Notes: generated from the sequence alone by a model not told the origin. A stretch of DNA of 60,732 nucleotides from Chromera velia (GCA_018398765.1 JAHBMJ010005912.1:7501-68232), one strand, 5' to 3'; counted from the first letter of the stretch, positions 38,025 to 51,017 are shown. Program-made: numbers and translations.

Positions 38025-41000
38025 ACAAGCAGAAGAGAAGGAAAGCGTGTTCATGTACATGTCGGGCGAATCCGAATGTCTTGTTCGACCTCCTACAGAA
38101 GCGAACACTTGGCAGGAGGTCCTCCCGCAGCCCCGCATGAACAAAGAGAGGTTGGATCTAATTCAAGAGACCGACTGAGAGAGAGAAGACGCGCGCCATT
38201 TTTCTCGCTAAGCAGTCTCCTCCCTCCCACCCTCCCTCCCTCCCTCACGCACCGACCTGCCCCTGAAGGTCAGACAACTTCCGACGGAGATCCGATGCCT
38301 CTCTGCAGGAACACAGACAGACAAATGATTTGACAGGCAGGCAGGTAGTCAAACGGACACGCAGGAAAGGCATCTTCACTCTAACAGTACAGACAGTGGA
38401 GTCGGAGGGTACCACGGTTTCTTCTTCATGTCTCAAGGTTGTATGAAGGCTTAATGAATGAAGGAAGCACGTCGCCAGAGACACTCGTATTTCATCGGCT
38501 CCCTGCCCCCCACTTTCCCTCCTCTTTCCTTCTTTCACTGAAAAAACCAACAGCTTCTTCTCCTACCTCTCCGTCCCTTCTTTGCCTTTGGTGACCAACC
38601 GTTCCGCCTGTGCGCTGACAGGAGCCACCGCCTCGCACCCGATTCTCTCCACTGCGTGTTCGAGGAAGGTCTGCAGTGTGAGTGAGGGTCATACAAATTA
38701 CCGATGCATTCAGGCGTACGTGTGTCGCTCGCTTCACGCCTTTTATTTAACCTACATGCATCATGACCATGAGCAAAAGAAAAGAAGGAAGGACAAGTGC
38801 GGGCGGAGGACCTGCAGACGAAGAAAGACCCGAACTGCCGCGAAAAGACACCCAATAGCGAAGGAAAGAAAGGCAGAAATGCAGAGAGAAGGGAGGACGC
38901 AAGTTATCCAGACAAGGGATGCGAAAGGCCCCTGCATGCAGACTCTGTCCAAAAGGGCATGCATGGACAATATGGAGAAGATCTAGCTGACATTCTCGAA
39001 TAGAAATTGCCATCTCAACTTCAGGCCCCACCTGAAAATCCTTCATCAGTTGCGGAAAGTCGTGGTGCCTCTCCGTTGCAGGGGCCGCGAATCCCGCCAG
39101 TCTCGGCGCCGCCTTCCAGATCGACACATCTGCCCCTGTCCACTCCGAGGTTCCCCCCTTTGCCCTCCCCGCCCCCTGAGTGAAATGTCCGGCTGCCTGT
39201 ATGGACAGAGGAACCGCAGCTGCAGAGGGAGACACGATGCGCGTCCTCAACCCCTCGTCCATGCGCAGGCCAGAGGAGAGAATGCCGAGGAGTTTGTCGA
39301 TGTGGGTGCGGAATTGGACGGCACCCTCCACTTCCTGCAGAGAAAAAGGAAGGATCTTGTTGCGTTTTTGTGCTTGCAGATAGCTGGTTGAAATGACATA
39401 AGGAGAAGGGGGAGGAAGAACGCGATCGTGTGTTTACACGGGTAAGGCCAGCGGAGGCATGAGGCAAAAGTAGAAAAAAAGAGAGGAGTACACGATGATT
39501 CTGTCTTTCTTTGCATTTTGTGAGACTTTTCTCTGAGGTCATCGGGCTCTCTGGAGTTTGTGGAGAAATCACGATACCAACACTTGCAGAGGAGGCCTTC
39601 TCTTCTCTACTCATTGGACATAAGAGGGAGGATGCATGACAGAAAAAGATAGAATAAAAAAGAGAGATAAAAAAGCTGAGAGCTGCCTTCCCTCGACCAA
39701 TTCAGAGAAAATAGAGAGGAAGAGGAAAACTGAATAGAGAATAGTCAACCTACCGCGAGAGCCTCCCTGCAGGTGTCCTTCACCTCTTGGAGCTCTTCCC
39801 GGAGACGTGCGTGCTCCTGCACGTAGACAGGCAGAGAGACAGACAGACAGACGGTCAGAGGGCAATTCAGAGAGGTCGAGAGATTTTGAGGGGGTTAAAA
39901 GAGATGGACAAGCAATATGAACAAGGAAAACCAATTGACGACACAAGATGAAATTGAGAGATAGAAGTCAGAAAAGAAATGAAGGGGACTAAAGTCGATT
40001 TTCAAAGCTTCAATTACGAGCCAAAAACAGAGAATCACGAGAGAGACAAGTGTATCCAAGAAGTGAAATTTTTTGGGCATGACCTAGGATGGGCCTGGCC
40101 TAATCTAGAGGGCATGCGAGGTATTTAACAAATAGCGAAGAAGGACAGGACACATGCCTAGACAAAGATGCATACCGGCCCGATGCAGGACCGGAGAGAC
40201 ACTAAAAAAAGTATCCAAGAAGAATCTCCCATAAGCCCATGCACCCCACCTGCGCCATGGTCCCTTCACTCTGCCTCTGGCGCTCCTGCTGCAAGGTGAC
40301 TGCTCGTTGCAGTACCAGACCTGCATGAAAGGGATGGGGGGCAAGAGAGGGGGGAAACAAGCTTCGGCTACAGCAGTAGGACGGAAGGCTGACTGATGCA
40401 CGACTTCCTTCCTTCCTGTACGTTTTTCCATTGGGAGACGCGACACATTCCTTCCTTCATTTTCAGAAGAACGAACGGCAGCTTCCGATGTGTGTGATCA
40501 GGAAGGCTTCTTTTTGCTTTTGCTTTTGTTGAAGCAGAGGAAAGCCTAGAAGGTCAAGACCTTCTTCAGAGAAAGAAATTCTGCTTTCTCTTTTCATGTG
40601 TGAGCTGCACCGAACCGACACACACAGGAAGAGACGCTCTTTTCTTTCTATTGTCGATCACACCCTCTTTTGGCGCTGAAGCCTTTTTCATTTGCACGCA
40701 GTAATCTTTTGATCTCACTATTCCTTTTCACATTCAATATACGGAAGCCTACCTGTATTGGCCATCAAAGTCTGCACCTCACTTTCCACGTGCAGACGGA
40801 CGTACGATGCCTCCCTCCCCAAGGCTTCTATCTGGGCCCTTGCCACTGTGCGGAGACGCTGGAGGGCATCCGCCATCCTCCTGTGCCTCTGACCGAGAAC
40901 GCGCAGTTCGCTGCTCGTGTCTCTCTGCTCATTGGCTGCGTCCTCCAAACGGGCACGCAGACGGTCGCACTCAGCCAGGGAGGCCTGCACGCAGAGCCAC

Positions 41001-43793
41001 TCGCCACACAGATAGAGGTGACAATTGCGTTCAGCGTCTTTCTTTGCACCTCAATTCCATTTTTGCACGACGGGTTCTTTCCGTGTGCTCTCTGGTGGAA
41101 AAGATGATGAGATTCTTTCGAGTGTGTTTGCCCGTCCTCCCTTTCTGAACGTGTTAGGGTCGAGAGGCAGCTGTACAAAATGGAACAAGCACTGAGAGGG
41201 AAAAAACAAAAAGACAGGACCCTCCCTCCGTCTCCTCCAACCAAACTGCCATCGGAACTTTAGCCTCTGAGATACACACATTCCCTCCCTCCCCCCCTCC
41301 CTCGTTCCCTCACTGACTGACTGACTGACTGACTGACATCGAGTCTCTCACTGAGGTCGTCTGCCTTCTCCCTCAGGATCGCATTCTCCCCTCCCAGACG
41401 GTCGCAGTCTGATCTCACAGCCGCGGTCTCTGCACTCAGACGCTCTATCTCTACAGTGTGCTTCCTGCAAGGAGGGAGGGAGGGAGACCGAAACAGAAGA
41501 AAGAGAGGTTTCACTCTCAATACTTCTGCCGCTGTGTCCATAGAATAGTCTTCTGGCGACTTCCCCTCCCTCCGACCCTCTCTGCCTTCTCAAAAGAGAG
41601 CCATGCGTACTCGAAGTCACCCTGGCGACACCCTTGAAAGAAAATCCCAAACCCAGAAAGAACACCGAGCCTTCAGTGTCACACATGCAGGTAGAAAGTC
41701 CTTTCTTTTGATGCACAGATGCCGATACAGCCCCGCATCGAAAAAGAAAGTCAGAAATTCGCACAAAGCCCGTGTCGATTGAAGAGGGGCATTGAGACTT
41801 CATGAGAAGGAAAACCGAAAACGATAGGCGACGCAAAAAACTGACGCTGCTGCCGCCTCTGCCGTCTGGGATTGGACCTGCTGCACCTGTGTGCAGAACT
41901 CCAGCTCCGTGTCTCGCAGACGGGCCTCGACGTCCTGCCGAAACAAGACACAAGACACAAACAAACAAACAAACAAACAAAGAAACAGGGGAGGGAGGTA
42001 CGAACATGCATGTCCGGCATGCCTGTTAGCTTATGCAGTTGCAAACGACAAACTGATGTTGACAAGAAAGCCAGGAGGTTCCGAAATGAGATGGAGAGGT
42101 CGTGACTCAGATGAAAGAGCTGATGCACTGCTGTGAGATCGATTATCGAAAAACCTCCTTTCCATGCATCTGACCGTTCTCTTTTTCCTCTCCTCCTCTG
42201 CCAGTGTTCTGGTTGCCCTCAAATTCTCTGCCGTCTCCTCCAGAGATGAGGCCAGGGCCTTGCGGGAAGTGGCAATCTCGGCGTTGTTCTGCTCTGCCTG
42301 TTGGAGTCTGCATCCATCCATCCATCCATCCATCCATCCATCATCTTGCAAGAAGCCACAGGAAGTAAAGAGAATTGATTCAGGCGCTTCCTTTGGGTGT
42401 CCTCAGCGTCCTTCCCTTGCAAGCAACACACTCGCTTCGACTTCAAGAATGGTGGAGGTTCGAAGCCACGAACAACACACTGAACAAGAGATAGATGGTT
42501 TGGGGGAAAGGGGAAGGGGAGAGAGACGACAGACGTCTGCACAGAGAGAGAGAGACAGACATTCTATTCGTAAGAAAGGAAAGAAAGATTCAATGCGACT
42601 CCTTCCGTTCGTCTACCCCGGCTCTCTTCCCTTGTCTCCCCAAATTCTCTCTAGCTCTCTGACGCACCTAGCACGGAGTGCCTCCCTCTCCTTCCACGCT
42701 ACCCCTCTGGACTCCTCAAGAGCCTGCACTCCTCTCCGGATCTGCTGCAGGGCCCCTGCAAACTCGGTTCTCTTCCTCTCCTCAGCCGCCCTCACCTTCT
42801 CTCGGACCTGCATGATCATCTCATCAGATAGACAGGAGGGAAGGGAAGAAGGGCACATGCAGAAAGAAAAAGTCTGCATGTTGTGAGAAATAAGAATCTG
42901 GTTTCCATCAGACATGGGTGACAAGGAGTGCATGACGGAAAAGGGGGGCGCCCACTCGCACCAACTACTCCTCACCACCCTTGCGTCGTAGCGTGTTTTT
43001 CTGGGTCACCTGTGCTTGCAGTTGTGTAGATGTACACATATACACACAAGTGGACTCGCGCGCGCAAAACGAGAGAGCAGGAAGAAAAACCGACGGCAAC
43101 AAAGTAACCAACCAACCGACATACCTCATACTGGAACTTCTCCTCGAGAGACCTCAAGGACTGCCTGTGGGAAGCGTCGGCCTGCTCCATCCTCTCATTC
43201 AACACCTGCTGGTGTTTCTCTAGAGAGATGGACCCACGCAGCTGCAGACAGCAAGACGGACGGACTCGATCAATCCTTTCATTCGTCGTCATTCTTCGGA
43301 ATGAGTCAAGAGGCGATGGCACTGATTTGAGGAAACAAACTCCCCACTCGTGTACAAGGAGCTGAATGAAGAACAATCACACAAAGAGCTTCGCTGGAAG
43401 GCAGGCAGCCAAATAGACTGACGACGGACAGAGCCTGTACTGTTTAGAGGACTTTATGAGCAACACCTGTCAGAAGAAATCGCCAACCCACCTGAGAGGT
43501 TGCTTGTGCCTCCACCAGTGCCAATCTTCCCTGAAGTGCAGCCCTTCCCTTCTTTGCCTTCTCAAGCTCCGTCACCTGCAGAAAGGGAGGGGAAGAAAGC
43601 GAAAAGGACGTAGAGGAATAAAAGAGGAACACACGGGGGAAGAAAGCAACGAGCAACGGGGGGGGGGGAAAGCTCTCTGTCTCCTGCTACATAATTCAAA
43701 TATGAATGGTGGAGTTGTGTGCGTCCACAACAGAGAAACGCATGTCTGTTTCCAATCGAGCGCACAGAAACATACACACACACACACACCATT

Positions 43794-43834
<41 letters not shown>

Positions 43835-46800
43835 AGAAAGAAAGACAAAGGCAGACCGACCTGATCTTTCAATCTTTGGAGAGATGCCTGCGGGCAGGGA
43901 GAGAAAGAGAGCAGACAAAATTGGAGAATGATGTGCGCTGACAGAGAGAGCGGGAGACAAACTCAATTTCTGTTCTCTAGCTCTCGTCTCCGTTACTCAT
44001 CCACCAGGTTCCCATGGAAAAACAAACAGACCGAGAGACCGAAAGGCGGACAGACAGACAGACTGCATTTTTCCTTCTTCTTCTTCCACATTGAAATCTT
44101 TGCATGTCCTCTCCACTTGCCCCCCCACAACTGAAATAAATATCCACCAAGGTTTTAGTTTGTCTCCGTTGACCAGGAAGGAAAAGAGAACTGACACAAC
44201 ACATGCACAACAAGGCACTTACCTCCAGAGTGGCCCTGTGCTTCTTTTGGAGTTCTAGTTTCTTCTGCAAATCGGAAAATAACGCAAAAAAATGTGCAGA
44301 ATTCTACATGGAAGGACACACAAAAGGATGAAAGGGTAGGTGGGTGTGTGGGTAGATCAATGGGGATGCGGCAAACGGCCGGGTGACTGGCAGGAAGCCT
44401 TCGGGAGGTGCACGGGGCTGCCCCAACGAATCTGATGCAGAGACAGTGGCCCCTCTGTCCTCTGTCTCGGAGGGGAACTGAATGACTCACTCTCTCACGG
44501 ACACGTGCACCCATGCATGCACCCACCTTTGCGTCCTTCACCTTCCCCACCAACAGCCTGATGGTCTCGCTGGCCTCCCTTCCCTCCTCCTCGAGATATC
44601 TGCAGACAGGCAAGGAGGGAGGCAGAGAGACAGAGAGACAGAGAGGAAGATTTCCTTCCTGTACTGTCTGTCGAGTGTTTGTTTGTTCGTTGTGTTTGTT
44701 CATTGCGTACACTCACTCCTTCTGCCCTTCCATGTGTGCGCGTTTGTCTCCAGATGGCTTTCTGTCTTTCTTTCCGCTATAGCCTCCACGGGCTTTCTTT
44801 CTCCTTTCACTTCTGAGATCCCCCAGACACATTAATTCTTGCCTTCTCTCCAGGACACTCGGCTAAGGTGGGGACACCAAAATGAAACCACCACCACCAA
44901 AAACAACGAAAATCCAGTGCCCGCCCACCTCTCCACGTGCTTGTACTCCACCTCAAGAGATCCCTTACTCTCGTTGGCCTCTCCCAGAGATTTCTCTGCA
45001 GGGAAAGTCGAAGAAGGGGAGTTAGAGAAAGAGGGAAGGAGGCGGAACACAAGGAGGACAGGGATAGGTGAAAAAGCACGAAGCTAGAGAGTTGACAGAC
45101 AAATAGGGAAAGAGAGAAAAAAAAGGACGCATGAGGAGGTCTAGAATGGAGAGCGGCGAGTCTTTCTTGTGGATCAGCAACTTTGACTGACTACCCAAAT
45201 CAAGTCAGGCGCTCTGTCGATAAGCGAACGAACCACTACGCATGTTTGAGACCAACGCGCGCAACAGAGTTATTTGACATACTTAAATTTTGAAACAGGC
45301 ATTTATTTTTCCTCTCACTCACAGAGAAGCTCAACCCACCAACCCACCCGCTTCCTTCAACCGGAGCTCCAGGTCCTTCTCCCTCGAGGCGCACTCGTCC
45401 AACTGCTCTGCCACCTGACGCCGCTCTGCCACTGAAGCCTCGTACCTGCATCCATGCACCGATGTATACCCACCAGCATGCAGGATGCATTATACACGGG
45501 GGGGGTGGAATTCGTTCTGGATGTGTCCATCTTTTTTTTTTTGCGCCTCAGCCACACGAAGATGTTGTGCTGCTCTAGCTTCGAACGTGCAAGCGCGAGC
45601 GCTGTGTCAGTCTCGCTCCCTCTCTCTCCTTTCTCTTCTCCGTGATTGTGTGTGTGTGGGGGNNNNNNNNNNNNNNNNNNNNNNNNNNNNNNNNNNNNNN
45701 NNNNNNNNNNNNNNNNNNNNNNNNNNNNNNNNCGCATGTCGGCTTGCAAGACGGCTCGCATAAATGCTCGTTGGTTTGCTTGCTGTCTGCTTGGCTACCT
45801 GCCGGTGTGGCTGTTTGCATCTCTGTGCATTCATTCATCTCCACGTGCCTCAATGCCCCCGTTTTGCGTCGGTCGTCTCTGTGGAAAAGAAAAAGACGAT
45901 CTAAGACAGGCGTCTATGCAGTCGGCGAGGTTCTTTTACAAGATTCCCCCCGACTGACCGTCTCTTGTACTCCAGCGCTTCGGCCTGCGCACTAATGACC
46001 TCAGTAGCCTGAGAGCATCGGTCGAAAAAGGGTTCGGAAAAGAAAGCAACTATATCCAAACGGAAGAGGGAAAGAGAGAAATGCATCCACGCAAACACAA
46101 AACCAAGAGAAAGAAATTGGGGCCTCATTCAAACAAACTGTGGTCTTTTTGTCATTTGCTCCTCTCCTCTCTTGGACTCTAATGGACATTTCCTTCAAAT
46201 ACAGGGAGATCGGCTTCCCGGTTCAATGGTTTCCCTCCCACATTTTGTCTTCTTGGTGCTCAGACGAATGCTGTGTTCATTGATGGATCACTACACATCC
46301 CTGTCCAGTTCTCATACCCACAGTTTGCTGTTGTTCCGTTCGAGTTGTTGCCAGCTGCAGTACAGCACAGAGAGGCCAATAGAAACACGTACGCACTCAT
46401 TTCTACATGTATGTATTTGAAAAGAGACAGGCCGGAGCACAGAGCAGAAGCGATGAGCCGACACAGGGAGAGAAGAAAGGAGAAATTCCTGAAAACAAAG
46501 ACATTTTTGGTGATGTGCAAGAAGGAATGGAAGAGCCGATACGAAAGGAACCGAAAGAAATGGAATCGACAGGATACAAAGAAAGAAAAAAGAGAGAGAA
46601 AAGCATGCGAGAAGCACACCAGAGAGGCGAGGGAGAGAGGGTGCCGAGCGAGTGGATGGGCTCTGGCGTCGTTTGTTTCGTTATTGAAAACCGGAAAGTA
46701 CAGTCGAATCAAACAGAAGAGAAGCTGACCTGAGAGTCTCTCGCTTCCAAAAAGGCAACACGCTGCACAATCAAGTCGACAGGAAGAAGCACAAGACATA

Positions 46801-47458
46801 CAGGAAGGCAGAAAGGTTCGGGGCAAGGGGGAGGTCTGTCAAAGAAAGAACGTGGGATGGGAGAGCCAAATGGAAACGAGATGGATGGAACTCTGGGTTT
46901 GACAGACTGTCACACCGTCTCATCCGCCCCATAACTCAGCCTTCCCTCTATCCCATCATTGTCTCTCAGTCAAAGGGGGCAAGAGGTTTCAAGAAGAAGG
47001 CCAAAAGGCAAAGGTGTTCACAGACGCTGACTGAGCAATCAGAAGAGCAGAAAACGTGCAGGGTTTGCGCGAGAGTGCGGACCTTCATGAGTGTCTGTAT
47101 TTGCGCTTCCCTCTCAGCAGCCAGGTTGGATTCCACCACCTCCTGCATCCTGTCTGGTACGAATGCCTGGCTGTTGGGGTCCTCTCTTAACGCTTGGAGG
47201 GCCTCGTCTGTCTGGAGTTCCCTGTAGATCTGCCGCACTCTGTCGGTGAGGGACTGGACCCTCTCCTCGTACAGCCGCTGCAGATGCTCCATCTGCTCCT
47301 GCACCGGTGGGTAGCAGAGAATAGATTAGAAGCGGGAGAACGAAATGCAGTCTCAAGGCCTCTCCTTCGAGAGCAAAGCAACAGTTGTAGGATGGCTCAG
47401 TCTGACTACACACGTAGGACGAACAAAGACCGACCCTGTAGAAGTCTTGCTGCTCCAT
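33471..47458 (-). CDS. 1093-residue coiled-coil protein, 32 exons; function unknown
   Basis: Exons in transcript order: 47458-47435, 47298-47083, 46762-46730, 46008-45959, 45445-45348, 44995-44929, 44812-44717, 44599-44527, 44264-44223, 43887-43861, 43575-43492, 43241-43125, 42807-42668, 42307-42175, 41934-41846, 41464-41338, 40984-40753, 40320-40250, 39816-39754, 39334-39032, 38670-38567, 38302-38257, 37971-37894, 37579-37481, 37225-37164, 36728-36627, 36387-36333, 36090-36034, 35754-35653, 35220-35149, 34650-34595, 33834-33471. Every phase agrees and the sum is 3282 bases. The protein starts [14 protein letters not shown]. It is almost entirely heptad-like, rich in Glu, Lys, Arg, Gln and Leu, and broken by one globular-looking 101-residue exon (39334-39032). 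It ends in a Ser/Gly-rich basic tail ([16 protein letters not shown]). This resembles structural proteins of centrosomes, cilia or cytoskeleton in general style only; no family is claimed. Confidence 0.87.
34145..34305. repeat. (GACA)n array
   Basis: Long GACA/GACC array on the plus strand, that is (TGTC)n on the sense strand of the coiled-coil gene, in its last intron. Confidence 0.9.
35038..35130. repeat. perfect 31-bp tandem, three copies
   Basis: Unit CAAGCAGAACGAATGCATAG followed by ACAAAGACGGA, repeated three times inside an intron of the coiled-coil gene, close to the donor at 35148. Confidence 0.9.
35396..35532. repeat. (CA)n(GCAC)n array
   Basis: CA and ACGC units in the intron 35221-35652 of the coiled-coil gene; sense strand is (GT)n(GCGT)n. 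Confidence 0.9.
43778..43829. repeat. (CA)n and (GA)n runs
   Basis: Short CA run followed by a GA run in the intron 43888-44222/43576-43860 area of the coiled-coil gene. Confidence 0.85.
45663..45732. other. assembly gap of 70 N
   Basis: Lies in the intron between exons 46008-45959 and 45445-45348 of the coiled-coil gene. The left flank is a GT run ending GGGG, so a collapsed microsatellite is likely. Phases across the gap agree, so no coding exon need be missing. Confidence 0.95.
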
Positions 47459-48433
47459 GGATCCGATTGTCTAAGCACGTGGAGGCCTTTGCCTTACTTG
47501 GAGAAGACAGATGCACTATGAAGACCCGCGAATAACTTCAAACGCCATCCATCCACCTTAAACGGAAGAGACAGCAGGTGGAGAGGACGAATCCAGGAGA
47601 CGTCAACCACAAACCTCCAGACCTCTCACGCCACTCTGACCAATCTGCAAGGGCAATCAACCGCGGACGCACTCGTGGTGGATTGGCTGATTCTAGCTGG
47701 CCATGCCACGCCCCACACTCGCACGGAGCTAGCGACTTTCCCCATTTCTGCAAGATTCAATTAAGAGCTATATATATTAATAGGTCGCTCGGCGTAAAGG
47801 ATGCGTAAAGGTGCCCCATGGTGCCCCCTGGGAGAATCAACTCCGCGTCCATACTCCGCGTCCATGCACGATGCACGATCATGCATGCACGCGCATGCAA
47901 ACACGCTTCATGCAATTATTAATAAGCCACGCTCCGCCCTCCGCGGGGCCAAAATTTAAAAAGTCGATGATCCAAATTAATGATTGAAAGTTGCTCAATG
48001 TTTGAAAAAGATCGACTGTAGGGATTAAGTGTGCTTGAATGCAGTTGCTCGTTCAGATGGGTACTTTCACGTCCCTTCTATCGATCGGTGCTACGAAGTG
48101 AGGCTTCTACAGCCGTGAGTCAATGGGGCGACCTTGAGGTTGATCGTCTCCTTTTCGAGCACTCCAGGTAGATCCTTCGTTCCTGGTGTTGTTCTCCGTG
48201 TCTTTTTGTAGTCCTCCTGTCTTTTCGGCGTGATTCTCCTTCCCTATTTGAGACCGTCTTCATATCTCAACGCGTCACAATCCATTGCTGCAGCTGCGGA
48301 GAGAAAAACGTGTGGACCGGGAACTCTCCAGCGGGTGTGACTCCGCACTATTCCACCTTATCTTTTGTCTCTACTCTTCCACTAGAGAAGCTCAAGGAAG
48401 GGTTCCAACAGAACTGTTTGGAGGCGGTCAGTG
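47459..48433. promoter_or_regulatory. divergent intergenic region between coiled-coil and J-domain genes
   Basis: 975 bp separate two start codons that point apart. Around 47850-47915 there is a cluster of GCATGC-type words (CCATGCACGATGCACGATC, ATGCATGCACGCGCATGCA), similar to the pair upstream of DOLPP1. 47940-48050 is AT-rich. A possible 5' non-coding exon lies around 48100-48160, before a GTAGAT or GTGAGT donor. The promoter role is inferred from position. Confidence 0.45.
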
Positions 48434-50981
48434 ATGAGCACTGAGGATCCTCTATGCAGCCAGATCCTCGAGTGCGTCTTCCGGGGTGCTCTTCCTGGAG
48501 ACGTTACTTGGGATCTCAAGATTCGAAATGTTGCTACAGCCATGGAGATGCGCAACCCCTCTGCGTTGGCCTCTCTGAAGAAAAACCTCTCCACAAAAGC
48601 CGCTCCCCCAGGAGCAGCTCCACTCTTTGAGGAATGCGTGCGGCCTACCTGCTCCCTGTCCAGTCTCCTGAAGGTCTCCTGTGCGGTGTTGGGCACACTC
48701 AACTCACAGACAACCGAAGTAAGTCATGCAGTCAGTCTGTCAGTCAATTGGTACACATTGTTCTCGCTTTGTGCACCCTCCTTCTCTTTGAGTGTGCGTG
48801 CATATGAATAAGTATGTGTGTGGGTTTTCGCCTCGATGTGTGTGACACATGTCCCTCAACGCCCGCCCAATCTGACAGACAGACAGGCGGACAGACGAAG
48901 ATAGCTGGATCCGTCTCCGTCTCTCCCTGCTCTCTCGACAGGGCCTCGTGCAGTCATGCCCCACATCTGTTCCCCCCCCCATCCTCTATCTGTCTGGGTC
49001 TCTGCTGTAAGTTTTCTCTCACCCCTACTACCCTTCCTTGTCCTTCTTTCTGTGACCCGTCACTCTGCCTCTTCCGCCTGCCTGCTGTCATCACCCTCTG
49101 CAGACCAAAATGGAAATTGCCCGCTGGTTCCTCTCTGCACTGGAGACAGACGCCCCCTCTGCAAAGTCCCACCAGCCCCCCCCCACAAGCAGCACGAGTC
49201 CCAAACTGCGCAGTTCTTCGCTTTACGGGGCCGCATGGAACCCCGGCCGTCTCCGTCCCCCGACTTCCTCTTCCCATCAGTCAGGCTCCTCTACCCGATC
49301 CCCCCTGGTGTCCGTTCTCTTGGACCAGCAGGGACTGCACTCTGTGTCCGAGTCTGTGGGGGCCTTTGTGTCCTCCACAGGACCGGCAGTGGAGTCCCTG
49401 AAGGAGTATCTTCGGGGGGGCGAGGAGGGGAGTGAACAAGCTGTGGGTGTTCACAGAGCGTTGTTGGAGGATTTCGGTACCTGGGCCCGTGATGTGGAGG
49501 TAGAGATGCAGGCTTCCAAAGAGGGGGGACAGCAGGGGTGGGGGGCTGACGACATCGATCTCGCAATTGGTGCCCGTTTGTTGGGAGAGGACGGGGGTCG
49601 GGATCGGGAGACGAGAGAGAGGGAGAACAGGAAGGACCAGAAGAGGGAGCCGCCTTCGGTGCCGCTGCCTCCGTTTGCGGAAGTGTGGAGCAGCCTGATG
49701 AGAGGAAAGCCTGCGGATCTGCGTGCGGATATGCAGGTGAGAATTGAGAAATTAATCACAGACTCTTCTTCTCAGGGTGATAGTGGTTCTTGTCTTTCTC
49801 GGTCACAAATGCGTGTTAAGGAGCGACAGCTGTTGAGCACTTGTGAAAGCGGCTCGGTTCTGTTGTTTGGATGTTCTTCTACTGAGCGCTTGGTAAGATG
49901 GACTGTAGGTTGTTCTCTTCGGTGGGAGCGTTGATTGTTTTCCTGCTGGCCTTGTCTTTTCTGTGGAGTATTCATGTCTACATGTGTGTTCTCTGTGTCT
50001 GTTTATGTCCATGTTCAGGTGAGAGCAGAGATCGCTGCTTTGGAGACAGCTTTCGAGGAGGCAGGAGAAGGAGGGGAGGGTGAGGATGGTCAGTCACAGA
50101 TGGCGAAAGACAGATGGGCAAACCGAAAAACATTGTGCTCACATCCTTTTGCTACGCACCTTTTGTGGGCCATAATGTCAGTAGTTGTGGGCTTCCAAGT
50201 TGCTGCAGGCCTGTTCTTTCTCAAGCGAAGCCTGCCTGGCTGTGGCTACGCACGGTCCCTTTCGTGCATGTCTTTTTTTGTAAATGTAATGCTAATGATC
50301 GTGCACTCCGGGCAGGCGAAGAATCTCTGTGCATGTTTCTTTTGTGTTCTTTCCCGCAGATGCGAAGTCTGAGAGATCCTGTGGGGCTTCGGAGAGTGGA
50401 GGAGGGCTTTTTGAGACGGGGGGTGGGGGTCTGCGCTCCCAGTCACAGTCTTCTTCCTCCGGTGTACGCTCTGGTTCGAATGGTGCCGCGGGGTTACTCT
50501 CTTCGTCTGTTGAGAGGGAGAGGGAGAGAGAAGGGAAACCTCCTCCTCCTTCCTTCCCGCCCCCCTCCTGCAAGGCCTTTTCTTCAACTGCTGGGAGCGT
50601 CCGCAGTGAGCACACTGCGGGGGGCTCTTCTTCCTTCTCCACCTGCTCCTCCTCTGCATCTGCATCTGCAAGCAGACTCTGCCCCTCGTCTGTGGGTCTT
50701 GCAATGGCATCAGCAGGGTTCAAGGGGGTGGACGTGGAGTCTGCCGTGTGCGGGTCTTTGGTGGGATTGGGGTCCAGTTTGAAGAAAGGTTTGTGAGGTT
50801 GGGGTGAGGAGCGTTTTTCTTTTCTTCCGTGACTTCTGTTTAGCACTTTGTCTTTCTTTCTTTCTTGCTGCCTTCCTTTTCTCTCTGTTCCAACCATCAA
50901 TTCTTTCTTCCAGTCAGGACCGCGACGTAAGTATCTCCTTTGCCTTTTTCCCATTCTTCGTTTTCTGCTTGTGAAATCAAG

Positions 50982-51017
<36 letters not shown>

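Noticed and set aside
39860-40130. AT-richer segment within a coiled-coil gene intron containing a CTAGAGGGCATGC phrase like one near 5250
   Set aside because: The shared words are short and could be chance; too little to call an inserted element.
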